Assembly (NCBI RefSeq): GCF_002798405.1 | Contig: NZ_PGGV01000032.1 | Coordinates: forward strand, 85,437-149,436 | Source of the DNA: Glycomyces xiaoerkulensis | Lineage (GTDB): Bacteria; Actinomycetota; Actinomycetes; Mycobacteriales; Micromonosporaceae | Direction: 5' to 3' | DNA length: 64,000 bases | Shown here: piece after piece, positions 13,419-22,595 of the stretch | How positions within the stretch are numbered: the first letter of the stretch is position 1 | How the letters are laid out: each line of letters begins with the position of its first letter | The notes under the pieces: model-generated | Database searches by the model: none | Seen by the model: the letters and a program-made list of their open reading frames with translations, nothing else | What the model was told of the DNA's origin: nothing | Translations under genes and position numbers: made by a program

Positions 13419-14390
13419 GTGTATGTCATCGAGCCGGTCACGACGGCGGCTTTCACTCTGCGCCAGGCGGACGACGATGCGAAGATCGAATGCGGGTTCG
13501 AACCCGACCTGGTGGCGGTCGCGCCCGAGGGCGACGGGCTTTGGGGGGCGATGCGCCTGACCGAGGCCGACGGGGTCGTGTCGGTCCGGTTCTGGGTGGC
13601 CCCCGAGCAGCGCGGCAGAAAGCTCGGCGCGGCCATGCTGAAGGCGGCGGCGCCGCCGCTGTTCGCCTCGGGGGTCCGCCGGATCGAGACGCGCCCGCCG
13701 GTGCGGGAGCCGGCGGCGATCCGCGCGGCCATGCGGGCCGGGTTCCGCCCCGATTCGGGGGTGATCCGCGGCGGCGCGTACGACGGGGGCGACGCGCTCG
13801 GGCTGGGGCTGCTGGCCGGCGACGGCCGCGGACCGGCACCCAGGGTGCTGCCCGACCTGGCCGGCGGGGAGCTGACCGACGGCACGGTCTCGCTGCGGCC
13901 GCTGCGGCCGGACGACTTCGAGGCCCATCTGCGGCACCGCACCAGCCCCGACGTGTACTCGGGGGCGGCGCTGCCGCTGCCGCCGAGCGTCGGCGAGGTG
14001 GTCGAGATGTGCGAGTGGCGGGCGGCGGTGGACTGGCTGCTGGGTCGGGCGGCGCTGATGGTCATCGACGACGGCGCCGGCTACCGGGGCACGATCGGGC
14101 TCTACGACGTGGCGCGGCTGATCGGCACGGCGATGATCGGCTACGACCTGAGTGCCGACGCCCGCGGCAAGGGCTACGCGACCGGGGCGGTCCGGCTGAT
14201 CTGCCGGTGGGCGTTCGAGGAGGTCGGACTGGACCGGGTCTGGGCCGGAACCGACGTCCACAACGCCGCCTCGCAGGCGGTGCTGCGGCGTACGGGCTTC
14301 AGGCTGGAGGGCGTCGAGCGGGGCGGACTCCCGTCGGTGGACGGAACCAGGCGGGACACCTTGGTCTGGGCCACACTTTCCCGGACCTGA
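13419..14390 (+). CDS. second tandem GNAT acetyltransferase-like protein
   Basis: About 323 residues. The N-terminal half carries a GNAT-like loop with an altered sequence, APEQRGRKLGA, in which the last glycine of RGxG is replaced by Lys. The C-terminal half is a full RimJ/RimL-type domain with SADARGKGYATGAV and DVHNAASQAVLRRTGFRLEG. It begins just after the stop of the first tandem GNAT gene. GTG at 13419 fits the coupling, but its upstream GAGGG is too close; TTG at 13383, overlapping the previous gene, is the alternative. The arrangement suggests two duplication rounds of one ancestral GNAT domain. Confidence 0.75.
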   Translation: MYVIEPVTTAAFTLRQADDDAKIECGFEPDLVAVAPEGDGLWGAMRLTEADGVVSVRFWVAPEQRGRKLGAAMLKAAAPPLFASGVRRIETRPPVREPAAIRAAMRAGFRPDSGVIRGGAYDGGDALGLGLLAGDGRGPAPRVLPDLAGGELTDGTVSLRPLRPDDFEAHLRHRTSPDVYSGAALPLPPSVGEVVEMCEWRAAVDWLLGRAALMVIDDGAGYRGTIGLYDVARLIGTAMIGYDLSADARGKGYATGAVRLICRWAFEEVGLDRVWAGTDVHNAASQAVLRRTGFRLEGVERGGLPSVDGTRRDTLVWATLSRT

Positions 14391-14464
14391 ACCGCAACCT
14401 TCCCCGGTGTGATGCGCGTCCAATATATAGTGAACAGGTCGCATCATTCAGTGGAGGAATCCCC

Positions 14465-15622
14465 TTGAAGTTCTTGCCCGCCCGCGTGCTCGCGGCCACC
14501 ATCGTGCTGCTGTTCGCCGGTGCCTGCGGCGCACCGCAGCAGGGTGCCTTCACCCCTGCCCCCATCGTCCCCGAGATCGGTTTGGAGGCAGGCGATCCGC
14601 AGGACCCGACCGAATCGTTCACCCTTACCGCCGTCGACGGGATCCTCGAGGAGGTTTCGGTCACCTCCGACCGCGCCAAGACCATCGAGGGCGCCTTCAG
14701 CGAGGACCTCACCGAATGGACCTCCGAAACGGTCATGGACGCCGGAAGCACCTATACCGTGACCGCCATGGCCGTCAGCTCCGACGGCACCGTGACCTCC
14801 ATCGAAGAGGAATTCGTCACCGAGAGCCGCGACGACTCCGGCTTCGCCGTACTCGACGTGACCCCCGCCATCGAGGGCGAGACCGTCGGCGTCGGCGCGC
14901 CGATCATCGTCACCTTCACCGAGGCCGCCCCCGACCGCGCCCGGGTCGAGCAGCAGCTCCGGGTGGAGTCCGAGAAGGACCACGAGGGCGCCTGGCGGTG
15001 GATCAGCGACTCGCAGGTGATCTACCGGACCAAGGAGTACTGGGAGCCGCACCAGACGGTGACCTTCACCGCCGCGTTCGACGGCGCCCTCCTCGGCGAC
15101 GGCGCCTGGGGCGGCGAGGACCACTCGGTGGACATCGAGGTCGGCGCCTCCCAGATCACCTACGCCGATGTGAGCTCCCACAGCATGACCGTGGAGATCG
15201 ACGGCGAGGTCGCCAAGGAGATCCCCATCAGCTACGGCTCGGGTTCGGAGTGGGAGTACCACACCGCCACCGGCGTGCACCTGGTGATGTCGAAGGTCGA
15301 GCACAAGGTGATGGTGGCGCCCGGCAAGGACGAGGACGACCCCGACTACTACGAGACCCCGGTCAACTGGGCCACCCGCATCAACGCCTCCGGCGAGTTC
15401 ATCCACGGCGCGCCGTGGTCGGAGTGGGCCCAGGGCAACACCAACGTCTCGCACGGCTGTCTGAACGCGAGCGACGAGAACGCGAAGTGGTTCTACGAGA
15501 TCGCCCAGCGCGGCGACCCGGTCGAGGTCGTCGGCTCCCCGCGCGAGATGCCGTGGACGAACGGCTGGGGCTACTGGATCCTGTCGTGGGAGGAATGGCA
15601 GCAGGGCTCGGCGCTCGAGTAG
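14465..15622 (+). CDS. L,D-transpeptidase (YkuD family) lipoprotein
   Basis: About 385 residues with a type II signal peptide: hydrophobic segment after LKFLPAR and lipobox LLFAGACG, so it should be a lipoprotein on the outer face of the membrane. Ig-like domains (CAP-like) occupy the middle. The C-terminal YkuD domain shows the catalytic motif as HGAPWSEWAQGNTNVSHGCLN, with the nucleophile Cys in SHGC. These enzymes make 3-3 meso-DAP cross-links in peptidoglycan, and the Ig-plus-YkuD layout is that of mycobacterial Ldt proteins. TTG at 14465 with a GGAGG site 7 nt before is the start. A strong hairpin terminator follows. Confidence 0.92.
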   Translation: MKFLPARVLAATIVLLFAGACGAPQQGAFTPAPIVPEIGLEAGDPQDPTESFTLTAVDGILEEVSVTSDRAKTIEGAFSEDLTEWTSETVMDAGSTYTVTAMAVSSDGTVTSIEEEFVTESRDDSGFAVLDVTPAIEGETVGVGAPIIVTFTEAAPDRARVEQQLRVESEKDHEGAWRWISDSQVIYRTKEYWEPHQTVTFTAAFDGALLGDGAWGGEDHSVDIEVGASQITYADVSSHSMTVEIDGEVAKEIPISYGSGSEWEYHTATGVHLVMSKVEHKVMVAPGKDEDDPDYYETPVNWATRINASGEFIHGAPWSEWAQGNTNVSHGCLNASDENAKWFYEIAQRGDPVEVVGSPREMPWTNGWGYWILSWEEWQQGSALE

Positions 15623-15640
15623 ACGGCTCCGGACGCACCG

Positions 15641-15668
15641 GAGGCCCCGAGCGTTCGCTCGGGGCCTC
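15641..15668 (+). terminator. hairpin terminator after the L,D-transpeptidase gene
   Basis: GAGGCCCCGAGC at 15641-15652 pairs perfectly with GCTCGGGGCCTC at 15657-15668 across a GTTC loop. It sits between two convergent genes (transpeptidase and hpf), so it may stop transcription from both sides. There is no long T run. Confidence 0.75.
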
Positions 15669-15730
15669 TCGGCCGGTCCGGATGCCACCCCTCAAAGCAT
15701 CCGGACCGATGGGACAGGTCTCGGTGGCGG

Positions 15731-16462
15731 CTACAGGTCGAGCCGCAGCAGCCCGTAATCGTAGGCGCGGCGGCGGTAGACGACCGACGGTTTGCCGCTC
15801 TCCTTGTCGTGGAACAGGTAGAAGTCGTGTCCCACGAGCTCCATGTTCTCGAGGGCGTCGTCGACGGTCATCGGCTCCCCCGGGTGGATCTTCTCGCGGG
15901 CGATCCGTCCGGGCAGGTGCTCCTCGACCAGGCCCTCGTAGTGGTCGACATCCTCAGAGATGAAGTGCGCGTTCGCGTAGTCCTCGCGTTCGGGGCCGGC
16001 TCCCACGCCTCTCGGCTCGGTGAGCGTTCCGCGGCTGCTCATCGGTTGGGCCCTGCCGGCGCGCCCCTGCCGGTAACCACCGTGCTCCATCTGCGCGGCC
16101 GCCGTGGCCTCGGCCAGTGAGATCGGCCGCGACTTGCCGCCGCGGTGGACCCGCTTGCGGTCGGAGGCCTTCCGCAACTGGTGGCCGAGCTTGGTGCAGG
16201 CCACTTCGAATGCGGAGCGGAAGTCCCCGGAGCTGGCCTCGGCCCGCATCACCGCGCCGTTGGGGCGGCAAGTGATCTCGACGCGCTGGGCATGGTCGTT
16301 CTGACGGGGGTTGGGCTCGTGGTACAGCTCGACGTCGATGTCGATCGCGTCGCCGTCGTACCGTGCCAGGTACTTGGCGATCTTGGCTTCGATCTTCTCT
16401 TCGACGAGCTCCCGGTAGTGGTCGGGAACCTCTACGTTACGGCCCTTGACGACGATTTCCAC
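15731..16462 (-). CDS. hpf: long-form ribosome hibernation promoting factor
   Basis: About 243 residues. The N-terminal domain (EIVVKGRNVEVPDHYRELVE, then DVELYHEPNPRQNDHAQRVE) is the YfiA/HPF fold that binds the decoding centre. A linker of about 70 residues leads to the C-terminal dimerisation domain (HPGEPMTVDDALENMELVGH, DFYLFHDKESGKPSVVYRRR). The long form produces 100S ribosome dimers in stationary phase. GTG at 16462 has a GGGAGG site; an in-frame upstream ATG would add a short non-homologous leader. A long AT-richer region upstream probably carries stress-controlled promoters. Confidence 0.93.
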   Translation of the reverse strand: MEIVVKGRNVEVPDHYRELVEEKIEAKIAKYLARYDGDAIDIDVELYHEPNPRQNDHAQRVEITCRPNGAVMRAEASSGDFRSAFEVACTKLGHQLRKASDRKRVHRGGKSRPISLAEATAAAQMEHGGYRQGRAGRAQPMSSRGTLTEPRGVGAGPEREDYANAHFISEDVDHYEGLVEEHLPGRIAREKIHPGEPMTVDDALENMELVGHDFYLFHDKESGKPSVVYRRRAYDYGLLRLDL

Positions 16463-16822
16463 CTCTGAACCTCCCAGGTGCATTCCGCGGGTACGGCGAT
16501 GCTGACGATGTTCTGCTAGCTGGGTCCGGAGCCGGTAGCCCGGTACGGCGGAAGGAAGAAACCTCCTCTCGACGGGGGACGACAGGCGGTCCGGGTAGCT
16601 CTCCGGCAGGGAGAATTCACTTCCGGTACAGCGGTAAGCCACCTGTTCCCGGCCGTCTCGTTACCGATCTGAGATTTTGAGACTATCCCTTGGATCACCG
16701 AAAGTCGACCCCCTTGATATTGGAATTCTCCAACGCCGGGGGGCGTGCGCGCGCGCATTTCACCAGAGTGACGGCAACTTTTCGCAAGTGCGTCCAAACC
16801 GTGAGCAATACCGTCGCCTCAC
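16463..16822. other. 360-bp region between comF and hpf
   Basis: Downstream of comF and upstream of hpf. It includes several short inverted repeats, for example the paired words CCGGTAGCCCGG and CCGGGTAGCTCTCCGG near 16530-16610, and an AT-richer patch at about 16660-16730 that could be the hpf promoter. I see no protein-coding gene in it. Confidence 0.4.
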
Positions 16823-17464
16823 TCATCGTGCCGCCAGCGCTACCGCCAGTGGCACCGCGACGCCGGCCCGTCGCAGGACCGCGGCCGCGGCCGCGAGCGT
16901 GGCGCCGGTGGTGACGACGTCGTCGACCAGGACCGCCGGCCGCCCGGAGGCGGCCAGCGCGGCGGCCCTGCCGGGGACGGCCTCGAGGCTCCGCCGGGCC
17001 GCACTGCGCCGCTGCGCGGGGGTCAGGCCGACCGAGTCGGGCCGGGGACCGGCGGTGAGGCAGCGTCGCACCTCCCCCGCCGGGCGGCACAGGGCGGCGA
17101 CGTGGTCGAAGCCGCGTTCGCGCCGGGCGGCGCGGGTGGGCGGGATCGGTACGAGCACGGCTCCGGGCGCCTCCTCGGCGGTGAGCGCGAGCGGGCGCCG
17201 GAGGAGGCCGGACAGGGTGGGGGCGAGCTCGCGGCGGCGGCGCTCCTTGTATTCGTTGATCGCCTCGGCCAGGACACCGTCGTAGGCGCCGGCCACGACC
17301 ACCGGCGGTGCCTCGCGCTCGCGCGGGATGGCGAGTCGGGGCGGGCCGGCGGGGAGCGCGTCGCCGCAGGGGGCGCACAGTCCCCCGGCGGCGGACGGCT
17401 CCCGTCGGCAGGCCGCGCAGGCGGCGGGCAGGAACAGTTCCCGGAGGGCCTCGGCGATCGTCAC
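16823..17464 (-). CDS. comF: ComF-family phosphoribosyltransferase-like protein
   Basis: 213 residues. An N-terminal double Cys pair (LPAACAACRREP and LCAPCGDAL) forms the zinc finger of ComF proteins, and the C-terminal half has the PRTase signature VLVDDVVTTGATL. Members are linked to DNA uptake in competent bacteria; in actinobacteria the gene commonly lies beside hpf and its role is unproven. The GTG start at 17464 lacks a clear ribosome site. It is 73 bp downstream of the ABC permease gene in the same direction. Confidence 0.88.
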   Translation of the reverse strand: MTIAEALRELFLPAACAACRREPSAAGGLCAPCGDALPAGPPRLAIPREREAPPVVVAGAYDGVLAEAINEYKERRRRELAPTLSGLLRRPLALTAEEAPGAVLVPIPPTRAARRERGFDHVAALCRPAGEVRRCLTAGPRPDSVGLTPAQRRSAARRSLEAVPGRAAALAASGRPAVLVDDVVTTGATLAAAAAVLRRAGVAVPLAVALAAR

Positions 17465-17537
17465 GTCCGGCGTAACGAGGGAGGTGGGGGCCCGGTCACT
17501 GGCAGGCGAATGACCGGGCCCGGTCCAGGGGCGGCCC

Positions 17538-18758
17538 TCAGGTTCTGAGGGTGATGGCGGGCGGGATGCGGGAGGCGCGCCAGGCGGGGTAGACCCCGGC
17601 GACGACGCCGACGGCCCCGCCGACGGCCGGTCCGGCGGCGAACAGGACCGGTTCGAACACCACCTGCCAGTCCCGGGCGAGCGAGACGAGCGCGACCACG
17701 TTCACCCCCAGCACGGTCCCGACCAGCCCGCCGATCAGGCCGATGAGGGTCGACTCCCACACGAACTGCATCGCCACCGCCCGCCGCGCGGCCCCGACCG
17801 CGCGGCGCAGGCCGATCTCGCTGCGGCGCTCCATGACGCTGACCAGGGCGGTGTTGGACACCGAGACCGCCCCGATCACCAGCGAGACCGCGGCCAGGCC
17901 CAGCAGGAGCGCCTGCATCTCGTTCTCCACGCCCTTGCGGAAGCTCCGCAGGTCGCCGGGTTTGGACACCGAGAGGCTGCCCGGCCCCTCGGGGAAGACG
18001 GCCACCGGTGCGGTGGCGGCGACCTTGTCGGCCGCGCCCAGGTCGGTGCGGATGTACACCTCCGCGGGCGAGTAGTCCTCGTCGGCGCCGGTGCACGGGC
18101 CCGGCGGGACGACGATCGCGTTGGTCAGCTTCGCCTCCCCTTCGGGCGCCTCGAACACGCCGATCAGGGCGTGCCCGACCCCGTCGAGGTAGACCATCGG
18201 GGCGCCTTCGAGGGAGCCGTAGCCCAGGTCGCGGGCCGCCGAGGTGTCGATGACCGCGACCCGGTCGCCGCGCTCGACGTGCCCGGAATCGAACGGGCCT
18301 CCCGCGGTGAAGTCGAACCCGTAGGCGGCCATCGCGCCCGGTTCGGCGCCGAACACCGGGAAGCCGCGGGTGTAGTAGCCCTCGGCCGTCCGCGAGGCCG
18401 GCACGTCCTCGCCGGAGGCGCACAGGACGCCCGCCTCGACCACCCCGGCGATGCCCCGCACCCGCCGGGCCGACTCCAGGCTCGGCGCGTGTCCGGCATC
18501 GCGCATCGAGTTCGAGAACGACACGGTCACCTCGGTGGCCTCGGTCGCGTCGAACCGCTCGGCGATCGCCGCCGCCGAGGTCGAGGACAGCCCCACCGTG
18601 GCGACGGTGGCCGCGATGCCCAACGCGATCCCGATCGCGGTCATCCAGGTCCGCACCGACCGGCCGCGGAGACTGGCCAGGGCCTCGTGGGCGATCCCGA
18701 GGCCCACGGCCCCGAAGCGGCGGCCGGACCCGGCCCTACGGGCCCGCCGGCGCGCCAT
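17538..18758 (-). CDS. MacB/FtsX-type ABC transporter permease
   Basis: About 406 residues. Four transmembrane segments are visible: one near the N-terminus (TWMTAIGIALGIAATVATVG) and three in the C-terminal third (around ALLLGLAAVSLVIGAVSVS and LIGLIGGLVGTVLGVNVVAL), enclosing a large extracytoplasmic MacB-type domain. The FtsX motif ERRSEIGLRRAVGA lies between. It starts with an ATGA overlap on the stop of the adaptor gene. Normally a MacB ATPase gene sits between adaptor and permease; none is present here, so the ATPase must come from elsewhere or has been lost. Confidence 0.88.
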   Translation of the reverse strand: MARRRARRAGSGRRFGAVGLGIAHEALASLRGRSVRTWMTAIGIALGIAATVATVGLSSTSAAAIAERFDATEATEVTVSFSNSMRDAGHAPSLESARRVRGIAGVVEAGVLCASGEDVPASRTAEGYYTRGFPVFGAEPGAMAAYGFDFTAGGPFDSGHVERGDRVAVIDTSAARDLGYGSLEGAPMVYLDGVGHALIGVFEAPEGEAKLTNAIVVPPGPCTGADEDYSPAEVYIRTDLGAADKVAATAPVAVFPEGPGSLSVSKPGDLRSFRKGVENEMQALLLGLAAVSLVIGAVSVSNTALVSVMERRSEIGLRRAVGAARRAVAMQFVWESTLIGLIGGLVGTVLGVNVVALVSLARDWQVVFEPVLFAAGPAVGGAVGVVAGVYPAWRASRIPPAITLRT

Positions 18759-20002
18759 CAGCGGCCGTCCCGATCCCGCCAGGCCACCACGACCCGGTCG
18801 CCGCCTTCGAGCTCGCCTCCGACCGGCTCGACGGCCCCGCGGCCCTCGTGCCGCACGGTCACCTCCACCTCCACGTGCCGCTCGGCCTCGCCCTCGCCTG
18901 CCTGGACGGTCACCAGCGTCGCCCCGGCCGCGTCGGTCCACAGCGCCGACAGCGGCACGATCAGCGCCCCCTCCTCGCTGCGGGCCCGCACCAGCACCAC
19001 CTCCTGCTCGGTGCCCGGCACCAGCTCGCCGGCATCGTCGAGGTCGGACTCGGACAGCTCGAACACCGCGACCGTCCGCTCGACCGGCTCGGCCGACTCG
19101 GCGGCCCACGGGTCGGCCTGTTCGGGCTCGACCTCCCGCCGCTCCAGCTCGGGCGCGGCCGCCTCCAGCCCGTCGAAGGGACCGGAGCCGTACTCGAGCT
19201 CGGCGTCCTCGCCGAACTTCGCCAGCTCGGCGGCCTCGGCCTCCGACAGCTCGGCCTCCAGCTTCCAGTCGCCGGAGACCAGGGTCATCACCGTGCCCTC
19301 CACCGGCGCCGACTGCTCGGCCCCGACCTCGCCGACCTGCATCGGCAGCTCGGGCAGGAACACCGCCTCCGAGGCCGGCAACCGCACCCGCTCGACGGTG
19401 CCGGTCCGCGCCCCGCCGCCCTCGGGCGGCACCTCGCCCTCGGCCGGGTCGGGCTCGACCGCCGCGGCGACCGTGTCCGCCTCATAGCCGAGGTTCTCGT
19501 AGAGCCGCTCGACGTCGTCGGCGGTCCGCGCACCGAACTCCCCGGTCACCGGGGTCCCGTAGAACCAGGACAGGGCCCGCTGCAACTGCTCCACATCCGG
19601 ACCCGAATCGCCCTCGGCCAGATCGCGGTAGGCCGGCACGTCCCCCGGCAGCGCGATCATCGGCCGCCCCGACACCTCCAGCAGCACCGTCCCGGCGCCC
19701 ACCTCGTCACCGGCCTCCAGCGGGACCCCCGAGGCCAGCGCGACCTCCGCCCCCGCAGGGGCCGACGGGGCGCCGACGGCGAAGCCCCCGGTCCGGTCGA
19801 GCTCGGCGCTCAACGACACCGTGTCGACCAGCCGCCCCTGCTCGACCGGAACGGTGACGACGCTGTCGGCCGGTTCAGCGGTCGCCTCGGCCCGCTGCGC
19901 CGGGGTGCGGGCCTGCGCCGCGAAGTACCAAGCCGCCCCAGTGGCACCCAACAGCGCCACCGCCAGCACCCCGCTCACCACATGGCTACTCGAAAGCCGC
20001 AT
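18758..20002 (-). CDS. periplasmic-adaptor-like protein with peptidoglycan-binding domain
   Basis: About 414 residues. A single N-terminal membrane anchor (VVSGVLAVALLGATGAAWYF) is followed by a biotinyl-lipoyl-like segment, a PG_binding_1 domain (EGDSGPDVEQLQRALSW, TGEFGARTADDVERLYE), and C-terminal beta domains. This is the layout of the actinobacterial extracellular adaptors that work with MacB-like permeases in efflux or peptide export. ATG at 20002 has a strong GGAGG site, better than the upstream ATG at 20026. It is coupled by a 4-base overlap to the permease. Confidence 0.86.
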   Translation of the reverse strand: MRLSSSHVVSGVLAVALLGATGAAWYFAAQARTPAQRAEATAEPADSVVTVPVEQGRLVDTVSLSAELDRTGGFAVGAPSAPAGAEVALASGVPLEAGDEVGAGTVLLEVSGRPMIALPGDVPAYRDLAEGDSGPDVEQLQRALSWFYGTPVTGEFGARTADDVERLYENLGYEADTVAAAVEPDPAEGEVPPEGGGARTGTVERVRLPASEAVFLPELPMQVGEVGAEQSAPVEGTVMTLVSGDWKLEAELSEAEAAELAKFGEDAELEYGSGPFDGLEAAAPELERREVEPEQADPWAAESAEPVERTVAVFELSESDLDDAGELVPGTEQEVVLVRARSEEGALIVPLSALWTDAAGATLVTVQAGEGEAERHVEVEVTVRHEGRGAVEPVGGELEGGDRVVVAWRDRDGR

Positions 20003-20081
20003 TCCAAGCTCCACCTCCGCTCCCATGACGCGTACCGCCGCAGGCGGAGTTGCGGTGCGTGAATCTCGATTCGGTAACGGC

Positions 20082-20756
20082 TCAGTTGTTGAGGCCGACC
20101 GACCGCATGCGTTCCTGGTGGGCTCGGGTGAGGACGCGGAGCACCGATTCGAAGGAGTCGTCGCCGCCGATGAGATCGGCGAGGCTCTCGTGGGTGGAGG
20201 CGACGGCTTGGGCGCGGTTGATGCCCTCTCCGACCAGGCGCCGGGCCCACAGCGAGAGCCGGCCGGAGGCGGTGGGGTCGTCTTCGACCGCGGCCCGGAT
20301 CTCTCCGGCGGCGAACTCGGCCGCGGTGCCTTCGGCGAGGACCTGGTCGATCAGGCGCCGGTCGGCGTCGTCGAGCCTGGCGGCGACGGCGCGGAAGAAG
20401 TCGTCGGCGACCGCGTCGCCGACGTAGACCTTGACGAGGGCTTCGAACCAGTCGCGGGGGGCGGTCTTGGCGTCGAAGGCGCGGAATGCCTCGCGGAAGG
20501 GGTCCATGGCGTCGGCCGGTTCGACGCCGAGTTCGGTCAGGCGGTCGGCCAGGAGCCGGAAGTTGCGGATCTCACCTACGGCCGCTTCGGACAGGTGGGC
20601 GCGGCGGCCCAGGTCGGGGGCCAGGCGGGCGTCGACGGCCATTCGTTCGAACGCGAGCAGTTCGCCGAGGGCAAGCAGCCCAAGGAGATCGATGACGGCC
20701 TCGCGGCTGGGGCGCCACTGGCCGGGGCCGGACTGGTCGGTTGGTTCGGACACCAC
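20082..20756 (-). CDS. ferritin-like fold protein (MiaE-like)
   Basis: 224 residues, almost entirely helical, with ELLAFERMAVDARLAPDLGR near the N-terminus and a later helix WFEALVKVYVGDAVADDFFR. This fits a four-helix ferritin-like bundle resembling the tRNA hydroxylase MiaE family. I can find Glu/Asp residues in suitable helices, but not a complete canonical di-iron EX2H pair set, so enzyme activity is uncertain. It is divergent from the DEAD-box helicase gene, a neighbourhood that is common in actinobacteria. Confidence 0.8.
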   Translation of the reverse strand: MVSEPTDQSGPGQWRPSREAVIDLLGLLALGELLAFERMAVDARLAPDLGRRAHLSEAAVGEIRNFRLLADRLTELGVEPADAMDPFREAFRAFDAKTAPRDWFEALVKVYVGDAVADDFFRAVAARLDDADRRLIDQVLAEGTAAEFAAGEIRAAVEDDPTASGRLSLWARRLVGEGINRAQAVASTHESLADLIGGDDSFESVLRVLTRAHQERMRSVGLNN

Positions 20757-21038
20757 GGCAGGTTACCACCGGGCCTGGAGGGGCACTCGCTTCCGAGGGC
20801 GCGCGAGCGGCGCAACGAGACGTTCCGCTCGCGACCGCGTACGATGGTGGTTGAGGCTGCGGCCCTTAAGTGGCAAAATCCCTGAACAACGCAGTCCTCG
20901 AAGCGGCTACGACGCCTGCGCGTCGCAGCGCGATTGTTAAGCGGCGACACACCGATGTCCGGGGGGTCGTCGCCGCTGTGTAGACGAGACAGAATGTGGC
21001 GCTGAGTTCCCGGACCTCTCAAAGTTCTCCGCCACGAG
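20757..21038. promoter_or_regulatory. divergent promoter and leader region of the RNA helicase gene
   Basis: The 282 bp between the ferritin-like gene and the helicase gene contain an inverted repeat, GCGGCGAC near 20941 and GTCGCCGC near 20968, which would fold in the helicase leader. No gene is seen here. RNA helicase genes are often controlled by structured leaders, but nothing here proves it. Confidence 0.4.
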
Positions 21039-22586
21039 GTGAACAGAGTGAACGAAGTGAACAAGGACGGGCCCCGGCAGAGCGGGCCGACCTTCGCCGA
21101 TCTAGGCGTGCGCGAAGAGACCGTGGAAGCGCTGGGCGCGCTCGGAATCGAGCGGGCTTTCGCCATCCAGGACTACGCGATCCCCATTGCCCTGCGCGGC
21201 TCCGACATCATCGGCCAGGCCCCCACCGGTACTGGAAAGACATTCGGATTCGGCCTGCCCATCATCGACCGCATCCGGTCCTCCGAGGAAGGCTCCGACG
21301 GTCGTCCGCAGGCGCTCATCCTCGTGCCCACCCGCGAGCTGGGCCTCCAGGTCGCGAGGGACCTCGAGGACGCCGGCAAGACCCGGTCGATCCGGGTCCT
21401 GCCGATCTACGGCGGCCGCGCCTACGAGCCCCAGATCGAGTCGCTGCGCCGCGGCGTCGACATCATCGTCGGCACCCCGGGGCGGCTGCTCGACCTGTAC
21501 AAGTCCAAGCACCTGAAGCTGGACGCGGTGGCCCACTGCGTCCTCGACGAGGCCGACCGCATGCTCGACCTCGGCTTCTCCGAGGACGTCGAGCGCATCC
21601 TGGGGCTGCTGCCCGAGCAGCGCCAGACGATGCTGTTCAGCGCGACCATGCCCGACACGATCATGTCCCTGTGCCGCCGGCACATGAACCGGCCGGTCAC
21701 GGTGACCGCCGACGTGACCGGGCCCGACCAGGAAGCGGCCTCGAAGACGCGTCAACTGGTGTACATGACCCACGCGCTCAACAAGGTCGAAGTGGCCGCC
21801 CGGATCCTGCAGGCGCGGGGCCGGGGCCTGACGATCATGTTCTGCCGCACCAAGCGGGCCGCGCAGAAGCTCTCCGACGAGCTCGACTTCCGCGGATTCG
21901 CGGTCGGTTCGGTCCACGGCGACCTGGGGCAGAACGCCCGCGAGCGGGCGCTGCGGGCCTTCCGCTCGGGCAAGATCGACGTGCTGGTGGCCACCGACGT
22001 GGCCGCTCGCGGCCTCGACGTCCCGGCGATCACGCACGTGATCAACTACGACTCGCCCGAGGACGCCGAGAGCTACATCCACCGGATCGGACGCACCGGC
22101 CGCGCTGGCGCCGACGGCATCGCGGTCACCTTCCTGACCTGGGAGGACGTGGCCCGCTGGAAGATCATCGTCAAGGCCAACAACCTGGACCTGGGCGACC
22201 CGGTGGAGACCTACCACACCTCCGAGCACCTGTACACCGACCTCGACATCCCCGAGGGCGCCCCGCCGGCGCTGCCGAGCGAGGAGCGCAAGCGCGACGG
22301 CCTGGGCGCCGAGCGCGAGGAGAACGTCGAGGGCGGTGGCGGCAAGCCGCGCGGACGCGGACGCGGTCGCGGCGGTCAGCGCCGCCCCGAGGGCGGCGGC
22401 CAGGGCGGCGGAGGGAACCGCCGGCGGCGCCGCAGTCGCGGAGGGAAGCCCGCGCAGCCGCGCCAGGCTCAGGCCCAGCGCGCCCCGGAGACGGGGAGCG
22501 GGTCCGGTTCCGACGGTGCGCCCCCTCGGCGGCGCCGCCGTCGCCGCCGCTCCGGCGGTTCCGGCGACCGGCCGGGTGAGCAGTAG
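21039..22586 (+). CDS. DEAD-box ATP-dependent RNA helicase
   Basis: 515 residues. It has the Q motif, Walker A (APTGTGKTFGFGLP), DEAD box (CVLDEADRMLDLGF), SAT motif (LFSATMPDT) and C-terminal HRIGRTGRAG. The tail after about residue 410 is an RGG/arginine-rich low-complexity segment (GGGKPRGRGRGRGGQ and similar), typical of cold-shock type RhlE/CsdA-like helicases acting on structured RNA and ribosome assembly. The start region repeats GTGAAC three times in frame at 21039, 21048 and 21057, so the exact start codon is uncertain. Confidence 0.93.
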   Translation: MNRVNEVNKDGPRQSGPTFADLGVREETVEALGALGIERAFAIQDYAIPIALRGSDIIGQAPTGTGKTFGFGLPIIDRIRSSEEGSDGRPQALILVPTRELGLQVARDLEDAGKTRSIRVLPIYGGRAYEPQIESLRRGVDIIVGTPGRLLDLYKSKHLKLDAVAHCVLDEADRMLDLGFSEDVERILGLLPEQRQTMLFSATMPDTIMSLCRRHMNRPVTVTADVTGPDQEAASKTRQLVYMTHALNKVEVAARILQARGRGLTIMFCRTKRAAQKLSDELDFRGFAVGSVHGDLGQNARERALRAFRSGKIDVLVATDVAARGLDVPAITHVINYDSPEDAESYIHRIGRTGRAGADGIAVTFLTWEDVARWKIIVKANNLDLGDPVETYHTSEHLYTDLDIPEGAPPALPSEERKRDGLGAEREENVEGGGGKPRGRGRGRGGQRRPEGGGQGGGGNRRRRRSRGGKPAQPRQAQAQRAPETGSGSGSDGAPPRRRRRRRRSGGSGDRPGEQ

Positions 22587-22595
22587 GCGCCGCTC

